A DNA stretch of 64,000 nucleotides, taken from positions 124,001 to 188,000 of the forward strand of contig JAFKAC010000063.1 of assembly GCA_025766275.1 (NCBI GenBank), written 5' to 3'. Shown here piece by piece: positions 13,259 through 24,429 of this stretch. Below the pieces are notes generated by a model. The model was not told where the DNA came from and did no database searches. It saw nothing but the letters and a program-made list of their open reading frames with translations. Both the position numbers and the translations under genes were made by a program. The stretch's first letter is position 1. Each line of letters begins with the position of its first letter. The DNA is from Lactarius indigo (lineage: Eukaryota > Basidiomycota > Agaricomycetes > Russulales > Russulaceae).

Positions 13259-14480
13259 CCGACGCCTTCAAAGCCGTTATGCTCAAGGTGGTGAGGATGT
13301 GGGGTCGGACGGAGAAAGGCAGGATGCGAGAAGTCTCGTTTAGGAAAGCGTTGACAGTAGTTTCCCCTGGTTTTTCTGTCCCAGAGCAGCAGCTCATAGC
13401 AGACAGACTTTATCATGGTCGCTATCGTTCAGTCCAAACTCAATATTACTTTCAATCGCGGACGACAATGAGGAACCGTAATTACTGTAGTCAAGTTAAA
13501 AATCGTGTATAGAAACCGAATGCCCAACTCTGGTTGCCAAGAGTCCCTATGATAGACTGACACTTCCATTCCACTCAATTGTCCTTTTTTGCCACAAGTG
13601 GACGCCACAGCCACATCTTGTGCGCACGCTCTGACTGTGGGTCATAAGGAGATATGTATATGTGGCCCGGAGTAGAACAACCACGACCGTGCCTGTCTCC
13701 ACTAGCGCCACCTCTCCCTTCCCACCAGCGCAGATATTCTGTGCCTGTGTTGCCTCCGCATGTGCTATTGAACCGAGCTTCGATATACCCTTCAGCGCAG
13801 GTGGGAATTCGACGATTTTGTGGAACGCGTTAGGCACTTGCACACGTTTTGTGGATGTAATCTCACGAGGCGCCAACACGTCAGTGAATTCAATCTCAGG
13901 CATAAAGATTTACATAGCCAGCCTGAGCGCATGCCCAGACGCTTCCGGGGGCGGCAGCACAACCTCATCTATAAGTTCGTCAGCCCATTTTGGAACCCCA
14001 TCTCATGCGTGCAAGGCTACTTCAATGCCGAGTATATCGCTATCGCGTCATCGTCGCGACACTCTGGCCCCAACCACCTCCCGGAACAGTCACATTCAAC
14101 AATAGTCCAGATGACCCACCGGCACTAGGGGCTCCCACGGGAGCATCTAGGTTTCCCCCACCAAACATGTACAAGCCGTGCCGATGGTCCAGTGCATATG
14201 AGTCGGCGAAAAGTTGCGCAACGAGGTCGAAGTAGAGGCGTAGCGTGCAGGAGTGCGCATGCCCAGAACAGCGCGTATTTTTGAAGACGCGTAAAGCCCC
14301 TCGTAGTGTCAAGTAAGAAGATAAAGTCGCCCTATGCCATGGCAGACATACACACAACTCGTACTGTGACAGTCAATTGGCGCTTCGAAGGTATTGGCCG
14401 CTCGAAATTTGGGTCGAACCGAAGCTGGTGCAGTACGTACTAACTTACACTGGGAATTCGGACTGACTGCAGGAATTCTC
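13259..14480. other. Unassigned region with broken open frames
   Basis: Upstream of the CLC start. The minus strand carries protein-like fragments separated by stops: a Gly-rich piece at about 14270-14040 (LFADSYALDHRHGLYMFGGG), one at about 14000-13920 (KWADELIDEVVLPPPEASGH) and one at about 13903-13660 (MPEIEFTDVL...). I could not join them with plausible introns or name a family. A decayed gene on the minus strand is the best guess. The CLC promoter must lie in the part nearest 13258. Confidence 0.35.
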
Positions 14481-14499
14481 CCACGCACCACATTTTGGA

Positions 14500-14800
14500 A
14501 TCGCGTGATCTACTGTACCACGTGTGCACGAAGTCGAATCTAAAACATCACATGACATGTAGGTTCGAACCAGGGTGCGGTGAGGAACCTAATATCTGTA
14601 CGTACATGATAGCCAATGCAGTATTATCACTGCCCCGTATCACCTAGTCTGACTCGACGTGTGTGCTACCGATCCTCCACCCAACCATCAAGATGTAGGA
14701 ACTCTAGCGCGCAACTACAGCATCTATAAATACCGGGATCACGATCGTGAGTCCAACTCATTGACCCTTGCACCGACCCGCCCCCCTCTACTGCTTCATC
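14500..14800 (+). promoter_or_regulatory. Promoter block of ABC copy C
   Basis: CACGTG at 14519-14524, CATCACATGACAT at 14546-14558, palindrome GGTTCGAACC at 14562-14571 (about 239 upstream of the ATG at 14801), a TCTGACTCGACGTG word near 14648, a TCCTCCACCCAAC word near 14675, ACTCTAGCGCGCA near 14700 and TATAAATA at 14725-14732 (about 70 upstream). Element order and spacing match copy B. The second and third elements and the TATA box also match copy D. Confidence 0.65.
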
Positions 14801-17504
14801 ATGGAAAAGGACTCTTCGATGGCCAACGATAGGAAAGACTCGGAGCCCGGGACTGAACTTGATCCACTGAATAAGGGTCTTTTCAAACACGTCAATCTTG
14901 GAGTGTGGGACCTCTACATTAGGCGTACTCGCTTGTCGCGATATCTCCCCACTTCCTGGAAAATTGAGGAGTATGCACGGATCTGGAAAGACTTCCCATA
15001 CTTGGTGAGGACCCTGCGTGACATGGGCACCGTGGCACGGCCGTTGTTGTTACTTTATCTGGGCATTACCATTGCCAAATCCCTGACCCCCGCGGTGAGG
15101 CTGTGGTGCGTGGGCCTCGTTTTTCTTTCCTGAAGGCGAAAGACCCTTACCGTCTTTTTTAAGGTTTTCCGGGCAGGTCCTCGGAATAGTAGGTATCTAT
15201 CATTCCTTTAAATCTCTCGTGGCTGAATGATTCTCTTTGGCTTCTAGGTGCAATCCGCCATTGACAATCGTGCCATTGATCCCCGTTTACTATTTTGGGT
15301 AGCTGGAGGCCGTGCACTTTGTACGGCAGCCGAGCACGTCTTGGGTTATGCCTCGGGAAGGGTGACCACTGCCCTCGGTGCGCGCGCCCGTCAGTTTTAC
15401 TCGAGGCGCATCTTCCACTCGATGGCTCGCCTTGATGTCCCGACGTGGGATGATCCCTCTGTATCTTCACAGTTCAAAGCGCTCCAGCAGAAGATGCCTG
15501 ATACAGAATCAGTTGCGTTGACGGCGATCATGACCCTAGTGGAGACGGGATCCGCCTTCCTTAGGATGTTTTCCGAAGGGGCCGTCCTATTCCGTGTTCT
15601 GCGGGAGCAAGGAGACGGGTCATTACTCATTCCAGTGTCACTCGCCAGCGAAGCACTGTCCTTCTTCGCTTTCAGGAGAGGTTTCATTATCAGTCTGGGC
15701 AATAGTATGGCACAATTTCCTTCCTTTCTTACCCTCCGATGAACCAAGTTTTTAGCTTGGGCCGCCATCACACGCAATAATGATTATGTCAGAATGGAGG
15801 GCCTCGATCGTGTGGTTAAAGACACCAAACATCGCAAGGAACTCGTCGCGGGTGGTCTCGATGAGTTTCTCACAGCAGGTGTGTAGGATACCTTTCGATA
15901 GCGAGGCACCGCTAACGACTCTGCAGAATATCGTAGCTTAGCCGACCGACTGGGGGGCCACGCAAACGATTTTTGGACGGCGTACCTCTCTTACGTGAGG
16001 ACTCCGACCCTCGAGCCTATGAGTCTCCTTAGGGTCCCTCTAAAGGAGCTACCACAAGTTCGTCCATCGATGTGTCGTTGCATCCTGGAACGTCATGTCT
16101 TTCTAGATCGTCTTCACACTCCAGGCGGTCAAGAAGCCAATGTCAATACCTGTCTCGCTTGCTTCCCTGCACCTGCTGCAACAGTCGTCGAGCACATTTG
16201 CGAGGAGTATCAATGATATTTTTCAGAAAATGGGGAGCATTTCGGATCGACTAGCAAGCTTGCGAAAGCTGTACGAGGTTGACAATATCCCAAACAAAGT
16301 CGTCGATGGAACTATTCCATTCCCGGAGAATGCGCGGTCAATCAGCGACGGAATATCGCTAGAGTTCAGGTAATTTGTCTATTTCCCGCAGATGCGCTAG
16401 GGTTGATTCGGCGTACATAGGAATGTGTCGTTCCGATATCCAGGAAGTGAACAGAATGCTCTGCGCGGCGTCTCTTTCAAGCTCTTCCCGGGCCAACTCT
16501 GCGTACGTCCACGCCTATTATATATTCCCTAGGTACATAGGGCCAGCCTCATTCTGTATCTACGTTACGTCTTAGGTCATCGTTGGCTCAAATGGATCCG
16601 GAAAAAGCACCATTCTCAAGCTTTCTGCTCGAATATACGACCCCACGGAGGGAAGTATACTCATAGACGGACACGATATCAAGACATTAAAGCTGGCGGA
16701 TCTTCGACGCGCGATGGCAATCCTGTTCCAGGACTATACTCTCTTCCCTCTTTCCGTACGTGCCAATGCCTACATACCCACCCAAGCTCGCCAACCGGTG
16801 TGATTGCAGATTAGAGACAATATCGCATTGGGAAATCCGCGTCTTGCGGGTGACGAGGCGGCTATCGAGGAAGCTGCACGTCTGGGAGGCGCGTCTGAAA
16901 TGATCGCACGACTCCCCGATGGCATCGATACCTACCTTGAGCGGCCCGTCCGTGATCAATATATGGGACTACCGGAGGGGACGAGGACATTATTTGGTCG
17001 GAAAGTTGTTGATGGGCCCCATGGATTCATGAATGATACTTCGGACCACGAGCTAAGCGGAGGGCAGATGCAGAGGCTCGCGGTTTCGAGAACGTTCATG
17101 CGGTCTTCGACGATGGAGCAAGAGGTAGGATTGCTGATGTTCGACGAGCCGAGCGCATCACTGGATCCCACTGCCGAACATGGTACGATTGATATCCGTC
17201 TCATGTCCGCGTTTGATCCTGAGAGCTTTTCTAGATCTCTTCTCAAGGCTTCGAAAGTTGCGAGGGAACAAGACTATGATATTCTCGACGCATCGTTTTG
17301 GAAGCCTTACGCGACACGCCGATCTCATCTTGTGCGCATCTATCTCTCTCCTTATAAGCTACTACGTCGACCTGATGAATTATCGACAATAGGTATATGA
17401 ACGACTCAGCTATTGTTGAGGCGGGCACGCATGAGGAGTTGCTGAAGCACGAGGACTCGGACTATGGTCGCCTGTGGAGGATGCAAGCTGAGGCATTCTT
17501 GTGA
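14801..17504 (+). CDS. ABC-type ATPase/transporter-like protein, copy C (11 exons, 715 aa)
   Basis: Exons: 14801-15105, 15164-15188, 15248-15704, 15756-15878, 15927-16057, 16107-16369, 16421-16502, 16576-16755, 16810-17182, 17235-17331, 17393-17504. All exon lengths equal those of copy D, which supports both models. Unspliced, the locus looks frameshifted, but the introns restore frame throughout. Hydrophobic stretches occur at about residues 80-110, 115-140 and 195-250. The nucleotide-binding domain has Walker A GSNGSGKST (about 466-474), the Q-loop Gln (about 514), signature LSGGQ (about 604-608), Walker B and D-loop FDEPSASLDP, and the H-loop His (about 666). About 40 residues separate LPDGIDT from LSGGQ, far more than in ordinary ABC exporters. 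Even introns are close to those of D, indicating recent duplication or gene conversion. Confidence 0.88.
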
Positions 17505-18001
17505 ACGATGGCTATGGTTTGTCCCGGTAGGGGTCATGCTGGTGAATTTAAGCTAGTTTTGCGCGTGGGAGCATCCTGGGACCCTCAGACGTACCATATT
17601 GAGTGTGAACAGTACCTGCACTAGAATAAAGCGACTGTATATACACGAATCAGAACCGAGGCCTTAGAAATTCGGACTGACTGCAGGGTACTACACAGTC
17701 GAACAAACTGTCGAATTCTAAATCATCACGTACATCACATGACATACAGGTTCGGTTCGAACCAGCAGGCCTGGAGGAACCGAATACCTGGATACGTACG
17801 TTATTGCCAGTGCAGCCATGTTGCTGCCCCGAATCACCGTGTACGCTACCGATCCCCCACCCAGCCATTAATAAATTCGGTGATGCAGGGACACCAGCGC
17901 TTACTCTGGCGCCCCACTACAGCAACTATAAATACCGGAATCATAACCTACCTACTGCGGGTTCAGCTCATTGCTTCGCCTCCTTCTACTGCTTCTTCAC
18001 C
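17505..18001 (+). promoter_or_regulatory. Promoter block of ABC copy D
   Basis: CATCACATGACAT at 17733-17745, palindrome GGTTCGAACC at 17754-17763 (about 248 upstream of the ATG at 18002), a CCGATCCCCCACCCAGCCAT word near 17847, and TATAAATA at 17927-17934 (about 75 upstream). The CACGTG element seen in B and C is not intact here. The first part of the interval is the 3' flank of copy C. Confidence 0.6.
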
Positions 18002-20707
18002 ATGAAACAGGACTCCTCGATGGCCAACGACAGAAAAGACTCGGAGACTGGAGGCGAACTTGACCCGACGGACAAGAGTCTTTTCAAACACGTCAATCTG
18101 GGCGTGTGGGACCTCTACATTATGCGTACTCGCTTATCGCGATATCTCCCCACTTCCTGGAAAATCGAGGAGTATGCGCGGATCTGGAAGGACGTCCCAT
18201 ACTTATGGAGAACCCTACGTGACATGGGCACCGTGGCACGGCCGCTGTTGTTACTTTATCTGGGCATTACCATTGCCAAATCCCTGACCCCCGCGGTGAG
18301 GTTGTGGTGCGTGGACCTCGTTTTTCTTTCTTGAAGGCAGAAGACCCTTACAATCCTTTTTTCAAGGCTTTCTGGGCAGGTCCTTCGAGTAGTAAGCATC
18401 TATTTTGCCTTTGAACCCCCCGTCGCTGAGTTTTTCTCTTTGTCATCGCAGGTGCAATCCGCCATTGACAATCGTACCGTTGATCCACGTTTACTGTTTT
18501 GGGTAGCTGGAGGCCGGGCGCTCTGTACGGCAGTTGAGCACGCCTTGAGTTGTGCCTCGGGAAGGGTGACTACTGCCCTCAATGCACACGCCCGTCAGTT
18601 TTACTCGGGGCGCATCTTCCACTCGATGGCTCGCCTTGATGTCCCGACGTGGGATGATCCTTCTGTATCTTCACAGATAAAAGCGCTACAACCGTGGATG
18701 CCTGGTACAGGCTCAGTCGCGTTGACGGCGATCATGACCCTAGTGGAGACGGGATCCGCCTTCCTTAGGATGTTTTCCGAGTCGGCCGTCCTATTCCGTG
18801 TTCTGCGGGAACAAGAAGACGGGTCGTCACTCGTCCTAGCGTCACTCGCCGGCGAAGCACTGTCCTACTTCGCTTTCAGGGGTAGTTCATATCTCAGTCC
18901 GGGCAATGGTATATCACAATTTCCCTCCTTTTATTACTCCCTGATGAACCAAGTTTTTAGCTTGGGCCGCCATCACACGCAATAATGATTATGTCAGAAT
19001 GGAGGGCCTCAATCGCGTGGTCAGAGATACCAAACATCGCAAGGAACTCGTCGCGGGTGGCCTCGACAAGCTTCTCACAACAGGTGTATAGGATATCTTT
19101 CAATAGCGAGGCATCGCTGACGAATCCGCAGAATATCGTAGCTTAGCCGACCGACTGGGGGACCGCGCAAACGACTTTCGGACGGCATACTTCTCCTATA
19201 TGAGAGCTCCGACCTTCGAGCCTATGAGCCTCCTTAGGATCTCTCTAAATGAGCTACCACAAGTCCGCCCATCGAAGTGTCATCGCGTTCTTCGAACCTC
19301 ATGTCTTTCTAGATCATTTTCACACTTCAGGCGGTCAAGAAGCCAATGTCAATACCTGTCTCGCTTGCTTCCCTGCACCTGCTGCAGCAGTCATCAAGCA
19401 CATTTGTGATGCGAATCAGAGACATTTTTCAGAGAATGGGGAGCATTTCAGATCAACCGGCAAGCTTGCGAAAACTGTACGAGGCTGAGAATATCCCAAA
19501 CAAAGTCATCGATGGAACTATTCCATTCCCGGAGAATGCACAGTCGATAGGCGACGGAATATCGCTAGAGTTCAGGTAATTTGTCTATTTTCCGCAGATG
19601 TGCTAGGGTTGATTTAGGATCCACAGGAATGTGTCATTCCGATATCCAGGAAGTGAACAGTATGCTCTGCGTGACGTCTCTTTCAAGCTCTTGCCGGGCC
19701 AACTTTGCGTACGTCCACGGCGCTATATATTCTCTAGGTGCATGGGGGTGGTCTCATTCTGCCACGTCTTAGGTGATAGTCGGCTCGAATGGATCCGGAA
19801 AAAGCACCATTCTCAAGCTCGTTGCTCGAATATACGACCCCACAGAGGGGGGCATACTCGTCGACGGACACGAAATCAAGACATTGAGACTGGAGGACCT
19901 TCGACGCGCAATGGCAATCCTGTTCCAGGACTATACTCACTTCCCCCTCTCCGTACGTATCAATGCCCACATACCCCCACCCAAGCTCGCTAACGCGTGT
20001 GACCGCAGATTAGAGACAATATCGCATTAGGTAATCTGCGTTTTGCGGGTGACCACGCCGCAATTGAAGAAGCTGCACGTCTGGGTGGAGCGTCTGAATT
20101 GATCGCACGACTCCCCGATGGCATCGATACCTACCTTGAGCGGCCCGTCCGTGATATATATGTGGAACTACCAGAGGGGACGAGGAAATTCTTTGGCCGG
20201 AAAGTTGTTAATGGGCCCCATGGGTTCACGGAGGACACTGCTGACCATGAGCTAAGCGGAGGGCAGATGCAGAGGCTCGCGGTTTCGAGAACGTTCATGC
20301 GGTCTTCGACGATGGAGCAAGAGGTAGGATTGCTGATGTTCGACGAGCCGAGCGCATCACTGGATCCCACTGCCGAACACGGTACGATTGATATCCGTCC
20401 CATGTCCGCGTTTGATCCTGAGAGCTTTCTAGATCTCTTCTCAAGGCTTCGAAAGTTGCGAGGGAACAAGACTATGATATTCTCGACGCACCGTTTTGGA
20501 AACCTTACGCGACACGCTGATCTCATCTTGTACGCATCTATCTCTCTCCTTATATTATAAGCTACTACGTCGACCTGATGAATTACCGACAATAGGTATA
20601 TGAACGACTCAGCTATTGTCGAGGCGGGCACGCATGAGGAGTTGCTGAAGCACGAGGACTCGGACTATGGTCGTCTGTGGCGGATGCAGGCTGAGGCGTT
20701 CTTGTGA
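18002..20707 (+). CDS. ABC-type ATPase/transporter-like protein, copy D (11 exons, 715 aa)
   Basis: Exons: 18002-18306, 18367-18391, 18452-18908, 18961-19083, 19132-19262, 19313-19575, 19627-19708, 19773-19952, 20009-20381, 20433-20529, 20596-20707. All introns are GT-AG (two donors are GTCCGC or GTGTAT types) and frame is kept to TGA. Exon 2 is only 25 bases. Motifs: Walker A GSNGSGKST, Q-loop FQDYTHFPLS, signature LSGGQMQRLAVSRTF, Walker B LLMFDEPSASLDP, H-loop STHRF, tail GTHEELLKHEDSDYGRLW. It is a tandem neighbour of copy C, about 500 bases downstream. Function is the same as inferred for the other copies: an ATP-driven membrane protein of unknown substrate. One nucleotide-binding domain per protein implies that it would act as a dimer. 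Confidence 0.88.
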
Positions 20708-22142
20708 CGATGATCGCTGGTCCTGGTGTAGGGCGCGTTGGTGAAAAGCTAGTCTTGCGCGTAGCTGTATGTACAAGATGTATAGTCTGAAGATAGTAGA
20801 AGTGTGGCAAGAATGAGCCTGTAAATCACGGTATTGTTGAAGGCGCATGGAAGCCCCAACTTGAAGAGGAGGACAGATTTGATGGTTGCCGGCGGTCCGG
20901 AGGCGCCGGCCACCGCTCGTTGACCCATTCCTGGTGCTGAATCCAAGGCTGTCAGCATGTCTCATAGAGTAGCGCTCATATCGGAGGGTTCGTTTTCCTC
21001 ATCTCATCGAGTGTAGTGGAATGGATTGCACGACGCACCGTTGCGCATTGAAGCCTGCACCGTGACCTGAGGTTGTCTTCGCCTTCTGTTATTTTCCGAT
21101 TTTCTACCATGGCCATCTTGATGGCCATAACCTAGTATACACTAGTAAACGCATGCCAACGACTGACGTACATGGGACCCTGCAGGACCTCACTGGTGTC
21201 CGTGTGAGCACGAGCATGCTATATGTGCCCTCCTCCATATATAAGCAATCACCATGACGATAGGTTTGTCTAGTAGGAAAGGTCGACTCGGGTGCCAAGT
21301 CGGGTGCCGTGCTGTGAGGTCCAGATTCAGAATCGGAGTCGAGATTCTCACGAGTGGTTTTGTGAGAGTCTGTTAGGTCAACACGTCGCGCTCACAGGAT
21401 CCATCGACAATCGTGGCACCGATTCGTAAGATCGATATCTCCTATACCCGCCTGGAACGGCACAGCATGCCAGTGTGGGAGCGAGGACATGGTCGAACTG
21501 TTCTGTAGAACCTGACTGTCGTGATTCGAAACGAATTATCGCCGCGATCGCAGGCAACATTCGACAGTACGAAAAAAGAGGTATCAACTTGGCAAAGCTT
21601 CTCGAATCACCGAAGCCAAGGTGAATCTTCCACGAACCTTCTGCCAGCATCCTCTACCAAAGACGGCGAGACCAAGACCTCCTCCCGGCTTCCGATTGCC
21701 CACTACAGCTTTATGATTAGAATCACATTAAGGGATCCGTATCATCCGCCGCCACCGCCGTCGGAGAAAGTAAGCCGTCATGATCAATGCCCGCTCAAGA
21801 CGGGGGTCGTATTGCCGAAACAGCAGAAGAGAAGCAGACACGTCAAGGATCAATTCGGGATTAGATACCGTATATCGACATGCGGCACGAGCAGACAAAT
21901 GGTGTTCGCAGGCACCGCGTGCGTGGCCTACGGAGAGAAGACGGTCGGAGAAATATATGTATTGGAGGGGAAGGAAACCGGCGCGTGACCTACAGCACAG
22001 CCTGCGTGCGTAGCACCAAAGGTACACGAAATAGATAGGGGGCCTGTCATCCAGGGACCCTTCGCGCACCGGCAAAGGGCCTATATGTGTTATCTAGGGT
22101 CTATTAAGACGGAGATCCGGTTAAAGATAAGGGAAATACTGT
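20708..22142. other. No recognisable gene
   Basis: Only short open frames, with no family motif and no splice-joined model. It forms the common 3' flank of ABC copy D (plus strand) and the secreted-protein gene (minus strand), so both genes converge here. Confidence 0.5.
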
Positions 22143-23495
22143 TCAGTCGCGTGCATGGGAGCGCTTTAAACTCGTGCTATGATGGCTATCCAACGCTGCG
22201 GCGGCTCTCGCCACGGCACGGCGCCTGTGTCTGCGCTTGCAGGTCTTCCCGGGCGCCTCGCCTATGCCATTGGTGAGCTTCGACTCCAGTACCGAACCGA
22301 TGCTGCCTGGGGAGCTTGGAAGCGGGACAGGAGAGCTCGAGACGGAAATTACGCCTGGTGTTGGCGGAGACGGCACATCGGAACTGTGCACCGGCACGTA
22401 GGAAATGAGGGAGGATGTATAGGGAGGGTTGGCTAAACCGGTGGTTGAGGACGCGGGAAGCATGGGCTTACTGCTTGCAGGAGTCTGCGGAACGGGGGCA
22501 GGTGGTACTCGGTCCGAATTACCATCTGCGCAGAATGTGATCAGAAGGTCAACCTACATGTGTGTTAAGACATTGTCAGCGAACGTGGGTCCAGAGTGTG
22601 TGCTCGAGATGGGCCCACGTTATCGACTTGGCAGGCGACCTGAACTTGATTGTCGTCCGAACGATGGAACGCGGTTCTGCAGTCCGGCGTGGTACCTACA
22701 AAGGATTTTTCAGCCTTCAAGGTACCACAAAAGACAAAGCTGGCCATACAAGCCGCGCCATGGCCGTCACAGCCATTAAAGTAGCTACAGTTTGATTATC
22801 ACCTTGAGTAGTCACGTCGTCTATAACGTTGAACCTACCTGAAAGTGATGGGGACGTTCAAGGCGTGCCTTAGAACATGAAGAAATATACGTTAGCACTG
22901 GCCGCGAGAAATCCCCCAGTGACTTACGGGTCAACTAGCGAAATGTCCACACTAGACCCACATCCCGCACAGGCAGGATTGTTTAAGTTGAATTCTAGAA
23001 GGGCACAGTGCTCCCCGTTCAATAAGCATTGTCCTGTTGCGTGCAAAGATCAGGTCACGTATTCCAGCCCACTACCACGTGTTGACTGGACACGCACCGG
23101 TCTGCAGGTAGCTGTGATGACAATGAAGGTGAGGTTAGTGCATGCGCATTGGCCTTGCGGGAAACACCACCCACGCGATGCCCGCCTCCGGTCCGTTGCT
23201 CGTCCAGTCCTCGCCGTTCGAAAGGATCTTCCCGCCAATAACGAGCTGGGGCTGCAAATGTACATTTATTAACCCCTCTGCACGCTGACGAATGGTGTGA
23301 TGTGTAACGAGATGCTTACCGTTCCCTTTCCACACCTCCGCGTTCCGGGGTCAGCACCGCGCTGTGCATGATTTGGAACCGAAGAAGCTCCAAAGCTTAC
23401 TGGTTGTCGAAGCGGATCGTATGGGATTCTGCGCGCGAGAGAGCGGCGCCTGTGATTATGGCAATCACGAGCGAAAGAGCGGAAATACGGGGCAT
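22143..23495 (-). CDS. Secreted Cys-rich glycopeptide-like protein (9 exons, 286 aa)
   Basis: Exons: 23495-23401, 23335-23320 (16 bases), 23251-23175, 23111-23098 (14 bases), 23033-22928, 22868-22839, 22784-22750, 22695-22619, 22553-22143. The spliced protein starts with a signal peptide (MPRISALSLVIAIITGAALS) followed by FDNQCGKGTPQLVIGGKIL, TSNGPEAGIAYLQTGQC, LLNGEHC, YFNGCDGHGAACTTPDC, FHRSDDNQVQVACQ and DLLITFC. This is the pattern of a secreted Cys-rich family that is common in mushroom genomes and often labelled glycopeptide. A Ser/Pro-rich region and a basic tail (CKRRHRRR, KRSHARD) follow, which is unusual for a mature secreted protein and may be processed. Function is unknown. Frame is kept across all eight introns, which supports the model despite two micro-exons. 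Confidence 0.82.
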
Positions 23496-24429
23496 TAAGG
23501 CAGAAAGAAGAAAGTTCGAATTGTGAATTGCGAATTGCGAATTGGGACACCCAAAGGTAGGACGAAGGGGAAGGGGCTTCGATGCAGTGGAGACGGGGTA
23601 AAGGCGCCACAATAGAACGAAGCTAGAAAGGCAGAAGGTGTCTGGAGGGAAATGCATGTCATTTATATTCTGTGCAACCCAAGCCTCTCACAAACAGCCA
23701 GGACAACCCGTGGAAACCTTTTGTCAATGCGGCTTATCATGACCGTGGAAATATTGATTACATTACCACAGGAGAGCAAAAGCACTCAGTCAATGAGGGT
23801 AGACGATCTAATAAGTGAAAGTAGCTTGTTATTTCCGCGCATCACAGGAAGGTAGAGAACGAAGTATAGCGAACGCGTGTATGTTGAATACCGTCCGCAC
23901 ATTTCCACGAGTCCCCTCCACGCCCAAGTCCTTGGCAAAGTCTGTGCGGCACCTTGAGTCATAAATTCATTAATTCAGCGCGAAATCGCGATACAGGCAT
24001 CACTAGTGTTGCAAGCGTTCCAACGTTCTAAACGAAAACGAACGCTTGTCCACGAATCCGTCTGCAAGTACCCGCTGCGTGAAGGTACAGAGACAACTTG
24101 GGCGTATATCGTAGCGCCACATGAGTAGCTTCTAACCAGGTTAGAGGTTGCAAAGTTAAAATAGTGAAGGGCGAGGACCGCGAGGCAGTGACTGTAAATT
24201 GAAAAGCAAAGACACTCCACCAGTTGGCTGTAACTCTGTGGACGCACGTGATCCAAAAGGTTTTTCGGCCGCAACCGACAGAAACGAAACTTTGGCCGAG
24301 TCCTCATACGCTTCAAGCTGGCATGTTCGTGTGCGACTTCGTGAGCCAGGAAAGGCGGGAATATTTTTCTCTCACCTTTCATCGGGACGTCAACCCAGTA
24401 CTGGTGAATACTGGTGGCAGCGATTGATA
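23496..24429. other. Intergenic, divergent upstream region
   Basis: It lies between the secreted-protein gene (minus) and the sedolisin pseudogene (plus). A short direct repeat of AATTGCGAATTG type occurs near 23520-23540, just upstream of the secreted-protein ATG. The last 200 bases may be decayed prodomain coding sequence (ILVAPTFQ near 24430 resembles the LVAP motif of sedolisin prodomains). Confidence 0.4.

Noticed and set aside
14562..17763. GGTTCGAACC words as tRNA T-arm (internal B box) sequences
   Set aside because: No acceptor stem, anticodon arm or A box at the right distance. The words are part of the repeated ABC promoter block.
2764..20707. ABC copies as frameshifted pseudogenes
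   Set aside because: Every apparent frameshift coincides with a GT-AG intron, and splicing gives four full-length proteins with all ABC motifs.
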